From the NCBI RefSeq assembly GCF_014205275.1, contig NZ_JACHND010000001.1, positions 2,356,001 through 2,420,000 of the forward strand: DNA of 64,000 bases, given 5' to 3'. The number at the start of each line of letters is the position of its first letter. Position 1 is the first letter of the stretch. The translations under genes were made by a program, and so were the position numbers. The notes under the pieces were generated by a model, which worked only from the letters and a program-made list of their open reading frames with translations, was not told the DNA's origin and searched no databases. Below, piece after piece: positions 1 through 8,572 of this stretch. The DNA comes from Sphaerisporangium siamense (GTDB taxonomy: Bacteria; Actinomycetota; Actinomycetes; Streptosporangiales; Streptosporangiaceae).

Positions 1-508
1 CGGCGCGGGAGGAGAAGCGCGGGCCCTCGATGACGACGAGGGTGCCGCCGTCCACGGCCTCCCACCCCTCGGCGCTCGCGGTGGTGTGGGCCAGGGCGCG
101 GCCCACCGGGCAGTAGGGGTCGGCGAAGGGGACGTGGACCGCGCCCCCCTCGTCGTAGTAGGTGTGGACGCGGCCGGAGGTGCGGTCGACGAGCTGGTCG
201 GGGATGACGAGCGTGCCCGGGCCGTACTCGACCCGCAGCGACCCCACGGCGCTCGGCGCCAGCACCTGCCGGACGCCCAGCGAGCGCAGCGCCCACAGGT
301 TGGCCCGGTAGGGAATGCGGTGGGGAGGGTGGCGGTGGTCGCGGCCGTGACGGGGCACGAACGCGACGGTTCGCGAGCCGATGCGCCCGACGGTGACGGG
401 ATCGCTCGGCGGGCCGTACGGCGTGGTGACCTCGACCTCTTCGGCGTCGTCGAGGAGGGAGTAGAAGCCTGAGCCGCCGATGACTCCGATGTCCGCTCTG
501 GTGACCAT
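1..508 (-). CDS. mtnP: S-methyl-5'-thioadenosine phosphorylase (partial, C-terminus off window)
   Basis: Cytosolic purine nucleoside phosphorylase-family enzyme. It splits methylthioadenosine (a by-product of polyamine and related metabolism) with phosphate into adenine and methylthioribose-1-phosphate. About 169 N-terminal residues are visible. The ATG at 508 gives an N-terminus with the IGVIGGSGFY phosphate-binding loop, followed by the FVPRHGRDHRHPPHRIPYRAN substrate/phosphate motif (first 20 residues FVPRHGRDHRHPPHRIPYRA) and an AVGSLR segment, all in the order of the MTAP family. The 3' end lies beyond base 1, so total length is unknown. It is transcribed towards the window edge, ahead of the FmdB gene on the same strand. 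Other purine phosphorylases are possible, but the histidine-rich loop favours MTAP. Confidence 0.9.
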   Translation of the reverse strand, partial: MVTRADIGVIGGSGFYSLLDDAEEVEVTTPYGPPSDPVTVGRIGSRTVAFVPRHGRDHRHPPHRIPYRANLWALRSLGVRQVLAPSAVGSLRVEYGPGTLVIPDQLVDRTSGRVHTYYDEGGAVHVPFADPYCPVGRALAHTTASAEGWEAVDGGTLVVIEGPRFSSRA

Positions 509-663
509 GGCGACGACACTAGCGCGCCACGCCGGGCCCGTCGGCGGCGAAATCGCGGCCTGTGGAAAACCGCCTCAGCCGCTCGTACGAGCCTGATTCC
601 GCGGGGCCAGGAGCGGAAGAGGGTTGTACGGCGTCAGAGGCGGCCGTACAACCCGCGACGGCG

Positions 664-1023
664 TCAGGAGGTGGAGGAGCCAGAGGAGCTGGAGGAAGTG
701 GACGAGCTCGCGGCGGCGGGTTCCTTCTTGCCCGAGCCCGACTCCGAGCCGGACTTGGAAGACCCCGAGTCGGAGGAACCGGACCCCGAGGAGCCGTTGG
801 ACTCGGACTTGGCCGACGGCGAGGTCGTGGAGGCGGAGGAGCCGGACGAACGGTTGTCGGTACGGTAGAAGCCCGACCCCTTGAACACGATGCCCACGGC
901 GGAGAAGACCTTGCGCAGCTTGCCGGAGCAGCTCGGGCACGTCGTCAGCGGATCGTCGGTGAAGCGCTGAGTCACTTCGAGACCTTCACCGCAAGCGGTA
1001 CAGGCGTACTGGTAGGTGGGCAC
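664..1023 (-). CDS. FmdB-family zinc ribbon protein
   Basis: Small 119-residue protein. The N-terminal third is an FmdB/CxxC_CxxC_SSSS zinc ribbon: starts MPTYQYACTACGEG, with a second CPSC knuckle at about residues 34-37, then KVFSAVGIVFKGSGFY. The C-terminal half is low-complexity Ser/Gly with Lys/Glu and is probably disordered. The family was named for a putative regulator of formamidase/acetamidase genes, but most members have no tested role. The GTG start at 1023 is preceded by a strong GAGGAGGA ribosome site. Neighbouring mtnP lies 155 bases downstream on the same strand; co-transcription is possible. The zinc ribbon call is firm, the function unknown. Confidence 0.85.
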   Translation of the reverse strand: MPTYQYACTACGEGLEVTQRFTDDPLTTCPSCSGKLRKVFSAVGIVFKGSGFYRTDNRSSGSSASTTSPSAKSESNGSSGSGSSDSGSSKSGSESGSGKKEPAAASSSTSSSSSGSSTS

Positions 1024-1290
1024 GCGGTCCTCCTCATATGGCTCACGCAGATTGGCACTCTACCGATGCGACTGCTAATGGTACGCAGCCGATTAGGCTA
1101 AACGCCACCCAGCCGGGTTCTAATCCCCTCCACAAGATCTCCCCGCCGAGGTCACAGGCCTCTATGAGGATGCCTTGTCCTGGTATGCCGCAGAGGCGGG
1201 GGAGGACGCGAGTGGCAGTGGGGAAGATCACGGGCAGAGGGATCTGTGGCCGCGCGGGCTGAGGTGCTGGGGTCCCGCGGCGACGTCATA

Positions 1291-1313
1291 AGGGCCTCCC
1301 AAGGGGAAGCCCT
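1291..1313 (-). terminator. Short hairpin at the end of the antiporter gene
   Basis: AGGGCCTCCC and GGGGAAGCCCT form a near-perfect stem with a very short loop, directly after the antiporter stop codon on the minus strand. There is no clear T tract, so its strength is uncertain. Confidence 0.35.
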
Positions 1314-2845
1314 CAGTCGCCGCGCTCGCCGTACCATCCGGCCAGCTTGCCACGCCGGCTGACCGCCCGCAGGCGCCGCTCGACCGTCTGCCGGCAGGCC
1401 GCGGTCGTGACGACCAGGAGCTGGTCCTCCGCCCGGAGCCGGGTCGAGAGCTCGGGGACGAACGACCGTCCCTCCCGAACGACCATGGTGACGGCGGCGT
1501 CGGACGGCAGGCGGAGCTCGAAGATCTCCACTCCGTGCAGTCCCGAGCCGGGAGGGATCGTGACCTGGAGCAGGTCGGCGTCGAGCTCTTCCAGGGGCGC
1601 GGCCTCGACGCCGAGGTCGCGGGCCTCGCCGGGCGCGCCGATGCCGAGGACGCGCGCCAGGTACGGCAACGTGGGCCCCTGCACCATCGTGAAGACGATC
1701 ACGATGACGAAGACCTCGTTGAACAGGCCCTTCGCCCCGATGATCCCCGCGGCCCAGGGGATGGTGGCCAGGACGATCGGCACGGCACCGCGCAGACCCG
1801 CCCAGGACAGGAAGAGCTGGTCCCGCCAGGACAGCGAGTCGACGCCCGCGACGCGGACGATCAGGGCGGAGGCCACGACGGACGCGGGCCGGGCGAGCAG
1901 CAGCAGCGCGAGCCCGGCGATCAGGCCGGGGACGATGGTCGTGGGCAGCTCGGAGGGGCTGGCCAGGATGCCGAGCATGACGAACAGCCCGATCTGGGCG
2001 AGCCAGGCGGCTCCTTCGGCGAAGCCGCGGGTGGCGGGCCGATGCGGCAGGCGCGTGTTGCCGAGGACGAGCGTGGCCAGGTAGACGGAGAGGAACCCGC
2101 TGCCGTGCAGCAGCGCCGCGCCGCTGTAGGCGACGAACGCGAGGGCGAGCACGGCGATCGGGTACAGGCCCGAGGACGGCAGCGCGACGCGACGCAGCGC
2201 GTAGCCGCCGAGCGGTCCGACGGCGAGGCCGACCGCGGCGCCGACGCCGAGTTCGAGGGCGGCCTCGCCCATGACGTGGGCCAGGTCGGGCAGGGGCGTG
2301 CCGAGCCGGCTGAGCATGACGACGACGATGACCGTGGGCGCGTCGTTGAAGCCGGACTCGGCCTCCAGGATGCCCGCGAGCCGCCGTGGCAGCGGCAGAC
2401 GGCGCAGGACGGAGAACACCGCCGCCGCGTCGGTGGAGGCGAGGATCGCGCCGAGCAGCAGCGCCATGCGCCAGTCCATGCCGAGCAGCCAGTGCACGGA
2501 CCCCGCGAGCACGATGATGCTGACGCCGACGCCGATGGTGGCGAGGGCGAGCGCGGTCGGCACGCCCTGGCGTACGTGCGTCCATTGGGTGGTCAGGCCG
2601 CCTTCGGCGAGGATCACGGCGAGCGCGGCGAGGCCGATCTGCTGGGCCAGGCCCGCGTTCTCGAACTGGACGCCCAGCCCGGCCTCGCCGAGCAGCAGGC
2701 CGATGCCCAGGTAGATGAGCAGGGTGGGCAGGCCCGTGCGGTGGGCGATCCGTACGGAGGCGATGGCGGCGATCACCACGACGGACGCGAGGAGTAGCCA
2801 GATATTCAGATTCACCGGCCCTCCCCGTCGTACTTTTCCGTCCAT
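1313..2845 (-). CDS. Potassium/proton antiporter, CPA1 type with C-terminal RCK_C domain
   Basis: 510-residue integral membrane cation/H+ antiporter of the CvrA/NhaP2-like type, which expels K+ in exchange for protons in ion and pH homeostasis. Residues about 10-395 form a run of hydrophobic helices, including LIYLGIGLLLGEAGLG near the N-terminus. The conserved ion-binding region ESGFNDAP (about residues 164-171) carries the Asp expected of CPA1 members, and a later LSWAGLRGAVPIVLA motif is typical. Residues about 410-500 form a soluble TrkA-C/RCK_C domain (for example SGLHGVEIFELRLP), normally a regulatory ligand site. It is transcribed divergently from the LCP gene across about 100 bases. 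The ATG at 2845 was chosen because the hydrophobic segment begins soon after it. Confidence 0.88.
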   Translation of the reverse strand: MDGKVRRGGPVNLNIWLLLASVVVIAAIASVRIAHRTGLPTLLIYLGIGLLLGEAGLGVQFENAGLAQQIGLAALAVILAEGGLTTQWTHVRQGVPTALALATIGVGVSIIVLAGSVHWLLGMDWRMALLLGAILASTDAAAVFSVLRRLPLPRRLAGILEAESGFNDAPTVIVVVMLSRLGTPLPDLAHVMGEAALELGVGAAVGLAVGPLGGYALRRVALPSSGLYPIAVLALAFVAYSGAALLHGSGFLSVYLATLVLGNTRLPHRPATRGFAEGAAWLAQIGLFVMLGILASPSELPTTIVPGLIAGLALLLLARPASVVASALIVRVAGVDSLSWRDQLFLSWAGLRGAVPIVLATIPWAAGIIGAKGLFNEVFVIVIVFTMVQGPTLPYLARVLGIGAPGEARDLGVEAAPLEELDADLLQVTIPPGSGLHGVEIFELRLPSDAAVTMVVREGRSFVPELSTRLRAEDQLLVVTTAACRQTVERRLRAVSRRGKLAGWYGERGD

Positions 2846-2944
2846 TGTGGCGTATTGGTATGGTCCTCTACCACGATGAACTACTTTGAGCTACCGTCAC
2901 ACGCGACACGGATGAGAGATCAACGGATTTATGGGTGAACGGTA

Positions 2945-4030
2945 GTGACGGACGAGTCTTCCCCGTACCTGAAGAGCCCGGCGGTTCTTGACGGTCTGAG
3001 GAAGGACGACTCCGCCGGTGACGGCGACGACGTCCGTGAGGCGCCTCCGAAGAAGCGGCGGTTATGGCGCCGTGTCCTGATCGTCGTCGCGCTCGTCCTC
3101 GCCGTGGTGCTGGCGGCCGGCTTCGCGCTGGTGATGGAGCGTCAGATCACCCTGAACGGCAACATCGAGCGCATCACTGGAGCGTTCCCCGAAGAGGCGG
3201 GGCGGCCCGCGAAGACCGTGGGCGAGGCGCAGAACTGGCTGCTCATCGGGTCGGACAAACGGCCGGGCGAGGCGGGCTCCCAGCGGGCCGACACGATCAT
3301 GATCGTCCACGTCCCGGCCGCCCGTGATCGGCTCACCCTCATCGGCATCCCCCGCGACTCTTATGTCCGCATCCCCGGGCGCGGAAACAACAAGATCAAC
3401 GCCGCGTACGCCTTCGGCGGGCCGAAGCTGCTGATCAGGACGGTCGAGGACCTCACCAAGATCCGCATCGACCACTTCGCCGCGCTGGACTTCCGAGGCT
3501 TCGTCGCGATGACCGAGGTGATCGGCGGCGTCGACGTCTACGTGTCGCGCAAGGTGTACGACCCGATGAACAAGGTCACCTGGCCGCAGGGCATGGTGCA
3601 CCTGGAGGGCGAGAAGGCCCTGCTGTTCGTCCGGCAGAGGTACAACCTGCCCGGCGGCGACTTCGACCGCATCAAGCGGCAGCAGGCGTTCGTCCGCGCG
3701 ATGGGTCACAAGATCATCAGCAGGGACCTGCTGACCGACCCGCTGAAGCTCAACGCCTTCCTGGAGGCGCTCACCCGCGCGGTCAGCGTGGACTCGGGCG
3801 TCTCGCTCGGCACCCTGCGCGACCTGGCCCTTGAGCTGCGCGATATCCGCCCCGACACGGTCGATTCCACGACGATCCCCACCGCCGGCACCGCCACGAT
3901 CAAGGGCGCGAGCGTCGTCCGTGTCGACAGGAAGACCGGCGCGCGATTCTTCACCGCGGTCCGCGACGACAAGCTGCAGGAATACTTCGACGACAATGGC
4001 GGTCTCGAGGATCTTCAAATCGTCTCGTGA
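2945..4030 (+). CDS. LytR-CpsA-Psr (LCP) family protein
   Basis: 361-residue membrane-anchored LCP enzyme. The family transfers polyprenyl-phosphate-linked glycopolymers (arabinogalactan, teichoic-type polymers) onto peptidoglycan outside the membrane. A charged N-terminal tail (residues 1-38) ends in KKRRLWRR, followed by one transmembrane helix (about 40-62). The extracellular LCP core then shows GSDKRPGEAGSQRADTIMIVHV and IGIPRDSYVRIPG (each matching the conserved Asp/Arg pyrophosphate-binding blocks), NKINAAYAFGG and a late LLFVRQRYNLPGGDFDRIKRQQ block (first part LLFVRQRYNLPGGD). The start is GTG at 2945. It ends 20 bases before the convergent cyclo-ligase gene. Which glycopolymer it handles cannot be read from the sequence. 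Confidence 0.92.
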   Translation: MTDESSPYLKSPAVLDGLRKDDSAGDGDDVREAPPKKRRLWRRVLIVVALVLAVVLAAGFALVMERQITLNGNIERITGAFPEEAGRPAKTVGEAQNWLLIGSDKRPGEAGSQRADTIMIVHVPAARDRLTLIGIPRDSYVRIPGRGNNKINAAYAFGGPKLLIRTVEDLTKIRIDHFAALDFRGFVAMTEVIGGVDVYVSRKVYDPMNKVTWPQGMVHLEGEKALLFVRQRYNLPGGDFDRIKRQQAFVRAMGHKIISRDLLTDPLKLNAFLEALTRAVSVDSGVSLGTLRDLALELRDIRPDTVDSTTIPTAGTATIKGASVVRVDRKTGARFFTAVRDDKLQEYFDDNGGLEDLQIVS

Positions 4031-4049
4031 CGAAAAACCGTGACGAAAA

Positions 4050-4631
4050 TCACATCCGTCCGAGCGTGACGATGCCCGACGGAAGCGCCGCCATCGAAAC
4101 CGCCATGTCGTGGGGTTCCGCGGGAATTCCCTCGATCAGCTCGCCGTCGTGCAGCAGCGCGATCGTCGGCACGTTCGGCCCGACCCGGGCGAGCGCGCGG
4201 TCGTAGGAGCCGCCCCCGCGCCCGAGCCTGACGCCATTGGACGGGTCGACGGCCAGCGCGGGCACGATGACCAGGGCCGCCGTACGGATGGCGTCCACGC
4301 CGCGCCGCGTGTCCACCGGCTCCATCATGCCGCGCGGGCCCGGCTCCACCGACCCCGGACCGTCGTAGACGGCCCAGTCGAGGTCGTCGTCCGGCCGCAG
4401 GACGGGAAGGATGACGGTGGCGCCGTGCTTCCAGAGCGCGAAAATCAGGCCGTGCGTCGACGGTTCCGTGCCCATCGACCAATAACACGCGACGAGCCCG
4501 GCCATTTGCACCCAGGGCCGGTCGAGTAGCGTTTCCCTGATCGCGGTCGCCGAGCCGCGCGGATCGGCGAGCCTTGTGCGAGCGGCCACGATCCTCCGGC
4601 GCAGCTCCGCTTTGTCCACTCGGCCCTCCAT
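4050..4631 (-). CDS. 5-formyltetrahydrofolate cyclo-ligase
   Basis: 193-residue cytosolic enzyme that uses ATP to convert 5-formyl-THF to 5,10-methenyl-THF, returning stored folate to one-carbon metabolism. Visible family features are the N-terminal basic RRRIVAAR, the central YWSMGTEPSTHGLI region, and the C-terminal VDPSNGVRLGRGGGSYDRAL block that forms the nucleotide/folate site. The ATG at 4631 gives the normal family length. The open frame continues upstream, but that extension lies antisense to galU and is not real. The gene is divergent from galU with only 12 bases between the start codons, so the promoters must overlap the coding starts. Confidence 0.92.
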   Translation of the reverse strand: MEGRVDKAELRRRIVAARTRLADPRGSATAIRETLLDRPWVQMAGLVACYWSMGTEPSTHGLIFALWKHGATVILPVLRPDDDLDWAVYDGPGSVEPGPRGMMEPVDTRRGVDAIRTAALVIVPALAVDPSNGVRLGRGGGSYDRALARVGPNVPTIALLHDGELIEGIPAEPHDMAVSMAALPSGIVTLGRM

Positions 4632-4643
4632 TAAGGTGCATCC

Positions 4644-5549
4644 ATGGCTGACTACGATCCAGTGACGAAAGTCGTCATTCCCGCCGCCGGCCTCGGGACC
4701 CGCTTCCTTCCGGCGACCAAGGCGACCCCGAAAGAGATGCTGCCGATCGTCGACAAGCCGGCCATCCAGTATGTCGTCGAAGAGGCGGTGTCCGTCGGAC
4801 TCCTCGACCTCCTCATGGTGACAGGCCGGAACAAGCGCTCCATAGAGGACCACTTCGACCGCGCCTACGAGCTGGAGGAGGTGCTGGCGGCCAAGGGCGA
4901 CTCCGAGCGTCTGTCCCAGGTTCTCGAACCCGTCGAGATCGCCACCTTCCACTACGTACGCCAGGGGGAGCCCAAGGGCCTGGGCCACGCCGTCCTGTGC
5001 GCCAAGCAGCACGTCGGCAACCACCCGTTCGCCTGCCTGCTGGGCGACGACATGATCGACCACCGTGACCACCTGCTCAAGCGCATGATCGAAGTGCGCG
5101 ACACCTACGGCGGCAGCGTGGTCGCCCTCATGGAGGTCCCCAGGGAGCAGGTCTCGCTGTACGGCTGCGCCGAGATCCAGCCCACCTCCGAGGACGACGT
5201 GGTCCGCGTGACGGGCCTCGTCGAGAAGCCCCCCGCGGACGAGGCGCCGTCCAACTGGGCGGTCATCGGCCGTTACGTCATCGACCCCGCCGTCTTCGAG
5301 GTCCTGGAGAACACCCCGCCGGGACGCGGCGGCGAGATCCAGCTCACCGACGCCCTGCTCGAACTGGCCGGGCGCACCAACGAGGACGGCGGCCCCGTCC
5401 ACGGCGTGCTGTTCCGCGGCCGCCGCTACGACACCGGCAACAAGCTCGACTACCTGCGCACGGTCGTCCAGTTCGCCGCCGAGCGTCCCGATCTCGCCCC
5501 CGACTTCATCCCCTGGCTTCGCGAGTTCCTCGACCGGCATTCCGGGTGA
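4644..5549 (+). CDS. galU: UTP--glucose-1-phosphate uridylyltransferase
   Basis: 301-residue nucleotidyltransferase that makes UDP-glucose from UTP and glucose-1-phosphate, feeding cell-wall and capsular glycans. The signature AAGLGTRFLPATKATPKEML stands at residues about 13-32, followed by DKPAIQYVVEEAV, the GLGHAVLCAK segment and LLGDDMID metal-binding Asp residues. VEKPP and GRGGEIQLTDAL are also typical. Length matches bacterial GalU. It begins the run galU-moeA-moaC-mog, with 10 bases to moeA. Confidence 0.95.
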   Translation: MADYDPVTKVVIPAAGLGTRFLPATKATPKEMLPIVDKPAIQYVVEEAVSVGLLDLLMVTGRNKRSIEDHFDRAYELEEVLAAKGDSERLSQVLEPVEIATFHYVRQGEPKGLGHAVLCAKQHVGNHPFACLLGDDMIDHRDHLLKRMIEVRDTYGGSVVALMEVPREQVSLYGCAEIQPTSEDDVVRVTGLVEKPPADEAPSNWAVIGRYVIDPAVFEVLENTPPGRGGEIQLTDALLELAGRTNEDGGPVHGVLFRGRRYDTGNKLDYLRTVVQFAAERPDLAPDFIPWLREFLDRHSG

Positions 5550-5559
5550 TGATCAGATC

Positions 5560-6768
5560 ATGGTCGCGATGAAATCGGTCGACGCACACCTCGCCGAGAT
5601 CCTCGCCGCCGTGCGCCCGCTCGCCCCCGTCGTCCTCGGCCTGGACGCGGCGCTCGGCGCCACCCTGGCCGAGGACGTCGAGGCCCCCGTCCCGCTGCCG
5701 CCGTTCGACAACTCCGCCATGGACGGGTACGCCGTGCGGGCCGCCGACGTCGCGACGGCGAGCGAGGACCACCCCGTCGTGCTCCCGGTGACGCTCGACG
5801 TCGCGGCCGGCGACGTCGCCCCGCGCACGGTCGCCTCCGGGCACGTCACGCGGATCATGACAGGCGCGCCGGTGCCCGAGGGCGCCGACGCCGTGGTGCC
5901 GGTCGAGTGGACCGACGGCGGCGTGTCCGAGGTCCTCATCCGCAGGCCCGCGCCCGCGGGCAACGCGATCCGCAGGTCCGGTGAGGACGTCCGGCCCGGG
6001 GACGTCGTCCTCGCCTCGGGCGCCGTGCTCGGGCCCGCCCAGCTCGGCATCCTCGCCGGGGTGGGCAGGAGCGCCGTCCGGGTCCGCCCGCGGCCCCGCG
6101 TGCTCGTGCTGTCCACGGGCGCCGAGCTGGCCGAGCCGGGCACTCCTCTCGCCCACGGGCAGATCTGGGAGTCCAACAGCTTCACGCTCGTCGCCGCCGT
6201 CCGCCAGGCGGGCGGGGAGGCCGTCCGCAGGCGCGCCGTCGGCGACGACCCCGCCGAGTTCAAGGACACGCTCGACGCGCTGCTCGGCGAGGCCGACGCC
6301 GTGATCACCAGCGGCGGCATCTCCATGGGCGCCTACGAGCCGGTCAAGGAGGCCCTGGCGCCGCTCGGCACGGTCCGCTTCGAGAAGGTCGCCATGCAGC
6401 CGGGCATGCCCCAGGGGTTCGGGCTCCTCGGCGAGCGGCAGGTCCCGATCTTCACGCTTCCCGGCAACCCCGTCTCGTCGTACGTCTCGTTCGTCCTGTT
6501 CGTGAAGCCCGCGCTGGCCGTGCTGCGCGGGCTGCCCGCCGCGCCCGCGTCCACCGTCACGGCGACGCTCACGTCCGCGGCGCGGTCCCCGGCGGGCCGG
6601 CGGTCGTTCCTGCGGGGGGTGCTCGGGACGGACGGCACCGTCGCCCCCGTGCACGGGCAGGGGTCCCACCAGCTCGCCGCCCTGGCCTCGGCCAACGCGC
6701 TCATCGTCGTGCCCGAGGACGTGACCGGGCTGCCGGAGGGGAAGGTCGTGGAGGTGATCCCGCTGTGA
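5560..6768 (+). CDS. moeA: Molybdopterin molybdotransferase
   Basis: 402-residue enzyme that inserts molybdate into adenylylated molybdopterin in the last step of molybdenum cofactor synthesis. Characteristic blocks are PPFDNSAMDGYAVRA near residue 47, MTGAPVPEGADAVVPVEW, LSTGAELAEPG, SGGISMGAYEPVK (the MoCF-type active-site loop) and LPGNPVSSYVSF. The C-terminal MoeA_C domain closes the chain. ATG codons at 5560 and 5569 are both possible starts. The stop overlaps the moaC start by 4 bases (GTGA), so the two are translationally coupled. Confidence 0.95.
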   Translation: MVAMKSVDAHLAEILAAVRPLAPVVLGLDAALGATLAEDVEAPVPLPPFDNSAMDGYAVRAADVATASEDHPVVLPVTLDVAAGDVAPRTVASGHVTRIMTGAPVPEGADAVVPVEWTDGGVSEVLIRRPAPAGNAIRRSGEDVRPGDVVLASGAVLGPAQLGILAGVGRSAVRVRPRPRVLVLSTGAELAEPGTPLAHGQIWESNSFTLVAAVRQAGGEAVRRRAVGDDPAEFKDTLDALLGEADAVITSGGISMGAYEPVKEALAPLGTVRFEKVAMQPGMPQGFGLLGERQVPIFTLPGNPVSSYVSFVLFVKPALAVLRGLPAAPASTVTATLTSAARSPAGRRSFLRGVLGTDGTVAPVHGQGSHQLAALASANALIVVPEDVTGLPEGKVVEVIPL

Positions 6769-7235
6769 GCGAGCTCAGCCACATCGACGAGTCGGGCGCG
6801 GCGCGCATGGTGGACGTGTCGGCCAAGGACGTCGGCGTCCGCACGGCCCGCGCCACCGGCAGGGTGCTGCTGTCGCCCGAGGCCGTGGCCGTCCTGCGGT
6901 CCGGCGACGTGCCCAAGGGCGACGCGATCGGGGTGGCCCGTATCGCCGGCATCATGGGGGCGAAGCGGACGCCCGACCTCGTCCCGTTGTGCCATCCCAT
7001 CGCGCTGCACGGCGTCAAGGTCGAGATCGTCGTCGTGGACGCGGGCGTCGAGATCACGGCGCGCGTGAAGACCGCCGACCGTACGGGCGTCGAGATGGAG
7101 GCGTTGACGGCCGTCTCGGTCGCGGCGCTGGCCATGGTGGACATGATCAAGGCGGTGGACCCCGCCGCGGTGATCGGCGATGTCCGGGTCGAGGAGAAGA
7201 CCGGCGGCAAGACCGGCGTCTGGACCCGGCCGTGA
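6765..7235 (+). CDS. moaC: Cyclic pyranopterin monophosphate synthase
   Basis: 156-residue enzyme that rearranges the MoaA product 3',8-cH2GTP to cyclic pyranopterin monophosphate, an early step of molybdenum cofactor synthesis. Family blocks visible are LSHIDESGAARMVDVSAKD, KGDAIGVARIAGIMGAK, LCHPIALHGV (active-site His) and TGVEMEALTAVSVAALAMVDM (first part TGVEMEALTAVSVAALA). Length is normal. The GTG start overlaps the moeA stop. The moaC stop in turn overlaps the mog GTG start. Confidence 0.96.
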   Translation: MSELSHIDESGAARMVDVSAKDVGVRTARATGRVLLSPEAVAVLRSGDVPKGDAIGVARIAGIMGAKRTPDLVPLCHPIALHGVKVEIVVVDAGVEITARVKTADRTGVEMEALTAVSVAALAMVDMIKAVDPAAVIGDVRVEEKTGGKTGVWTRP

Positions 7236-7711
7236 GGGCGCTGGTCGTCACGGCCTCCACCCGGGCAGCCGCAGGCGTTTATCCCGATAAATCGGGACAA
7301 CTGCTGGTGCAGCTTCTCGCCGAGGCCGGCTGCGAGCGGGTGGACGGCCCCCGCGTCGTCCCCGACGGCGACCCGGTCGAGGCCGCGCTGCGCGAAGGCG
7401 TCCGCGCCGGATACGACGTGATCGTCACCACCGGTGGCACCGGCCTCACCCCCACCGACCTCACGCCCGAGATGACCCGCCGCGTCATCGACCGCGAGAT
7501 CCCCGGCATCGCCGAGGCCGTGCGCCAGGCCAACCGCGACAAGGTCCCCGCGTCCGTCCTCTCCCGCGGCCTCGCGGGCCAGGCGGGGACGACCCTCGTC
7601 GTCAACCTGCCCGGGTCCTCCGGGGGCGTGCGGGACGGCATGGCCGTCCTCGCCCCCGTCCTGCGGCACGCGGTCGACCAGATCAGAGGCGGAGACCATC
7701 CCAATCCCTGA
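7232..7711 (+). CDS. mog: Molybdenum cofactor biosynthesis protein, MogA/MoaB type
   Basis: 159-residue MoCF-fold protein that adenylylates molybdopterin before MoeA acts. Visible are ALVVTASTRAAAGVYPDKSG, the TTGGTGLTPTDLTPEM phosphate-binding loop, EIPGIAEAVRQ, SVLSRGLAGQAGTTLVVNLP and PGSSGGVRDGMAVL, in the family order. The GTG at 7232 overlaps the moaC stop by 4 bases. A later in-frame start would remove the first beta strand. It is the third and last Moco gene in this run. Confidence 0.93.
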   Translation: MRALVVTASTRAAAGVYPDKSGQLLVQLLAEAGCERVDGPRVVPDGDPVEAALREGVRAGYDVIVTTGGTGLTPTDLTPEMTRRVIDREIPGIAEAVRQANRDKVPASVLSRGLAGQAGTTLVVNLPGSSGGVRDGMAVLAPVLRHAVDQIRGGDHPNP

Positions 7712-7763
7712 GGTAAGCAGGCCGCAATGGCGAACTCATGCTCCGGGAGGGGATGATTGACCC

Positions 7764-8387
7764 GTGGATCGACTTCGCGGCTGGCCGGCCACCCTCAAAG
7801 AGGGGCCGGTAGGACTCCGGCCGCTGCGGCTGCGCGACGTGGGCGTCTGGCGCGAGACGCGGCTGCGCAACGCCGACTGGCTCCGCCCCTGGGAGCCGAG
7901 CAACCCTGAGACCCCGCTGTTCCGCACCGGCCTCGGCCCCTACATCTCGATGGTCGGCACCCTGCGCCGCGAGGCACGGCAAGGGCTCGCGCTGCCCTGG
8001 GTCGTCACCTGGCGCGGGGCCTTCGCCGGCCAGCTCACCGTCGGCGCGATCGTCTGGGGCTCGGCGCGCTCCGCCCAGGTCGGTTACTGGATCAGCGGCT
8101 CCCTCGCCGGGCGCGGCATCATCCCCACGGCGCTCGCCATGGCCGTCGACCACTGCTTCTTCCGGGTCGGCCTGCACCGCCTGGAGGCCAACATCCGCCC
8201 CGAGAACCACGCCAGCCGCAGGGTCGTCGAGAAACTCGGCTTCCGCGAGGAGGGCATCCGCCGCCGCCAGCTCCACATCGACGGCGCCTGGCGCGACCAC
8301 ATCTGCTACGCCCTCACCCTTGAGGACGTCCCGCGTGGACTGCTGTCGCAGTGGAGGCAGACCTGGGAGAAGACGGCCCGCGACTGA
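7764..8387 (+). CDS. GNAT N-acetyltransferase, RimJ/RimL type
   Basis: 207-residue acetyltransferase using acetyl-CoA, of the ribosomal-protein-alanine acetyltransferase class. It shows VGLRPLRLRDVGVW at the N-terminus, a central VGYWISGSLAGRGIIPTAL block (the acetyl-CoA-binding loop RGIIPTA), and the C-terminal HRLEANIRPENHASRRVVEK followed by LGFREEG. The substrate could be a ribosomal protein N-terminus or another amine; the sequence cannot decide. The GTG start at 7764 follows an AGGGGATG purine run. It lies 52 bases after mog and may be co-transcribed. Confidence 0.88.
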   Translation: MDRLRGWPATLKEGPVGLRPLRLRDVGVWRETRLRNADWLRPWEPSNPETPLFRTGLGPYISMVGTLRREARQGLALPWVVTWRGAFAGQLTVGAIVWGSARSAQVGYWISGSLAGRGIIPTALAMAVDHCFFRVGLHRLEANIRPENHASRRVVEKLGFREEGIRRRQLHIDGAWRDHICYALTLEDVPRGLLSQWRQTWEKTARD

Positions 8388-8407
8388 CCGCCCGGGTACC
8401 GGACGAT

Positions 8408-8426
8408 GGATACGTTTGACGTATCC
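8408..8426. promoter_or_regulatory. Perfect short palindrome upstream of sepX
   Basis: GGATACGT-TTG-ACGTATCC forms 8-base perfect arms around a 3-base centre, between the acetyltransferase stop and sepX. It could be an operator or a small terminator; no T tract follows. A TTGACG at 8442 and GAATAC near 8468 may form a promoter, but the spacing is long. Confidence 0.4.
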
Positions 8427-8572
8427 GTGGGGATAAACAGGTTGACGATCTCGCGACACACCGCACTGAATACTCGTCAACCAGTGACACGCGGTCCTAC
8501 GGTGCGTCACGTGAACACATTTGCGACGGCGCCCGGGTCCCGTGCCGTGTTCACGCTGCCCGGAGGTGGGCG

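Noticed and set aside
1152-2585. 477-residue ORF on the same strand as the antiporter in another frame
   Set aside because: It is a frame shadow of the antiporter with Arg/Ala-rich composition and no family features.
4632-5540. Upstream extension of the cyclo-ligase frame
   Set aside because: It lies antisense to galU; the ATG at 4631 gives the normal enzyme.
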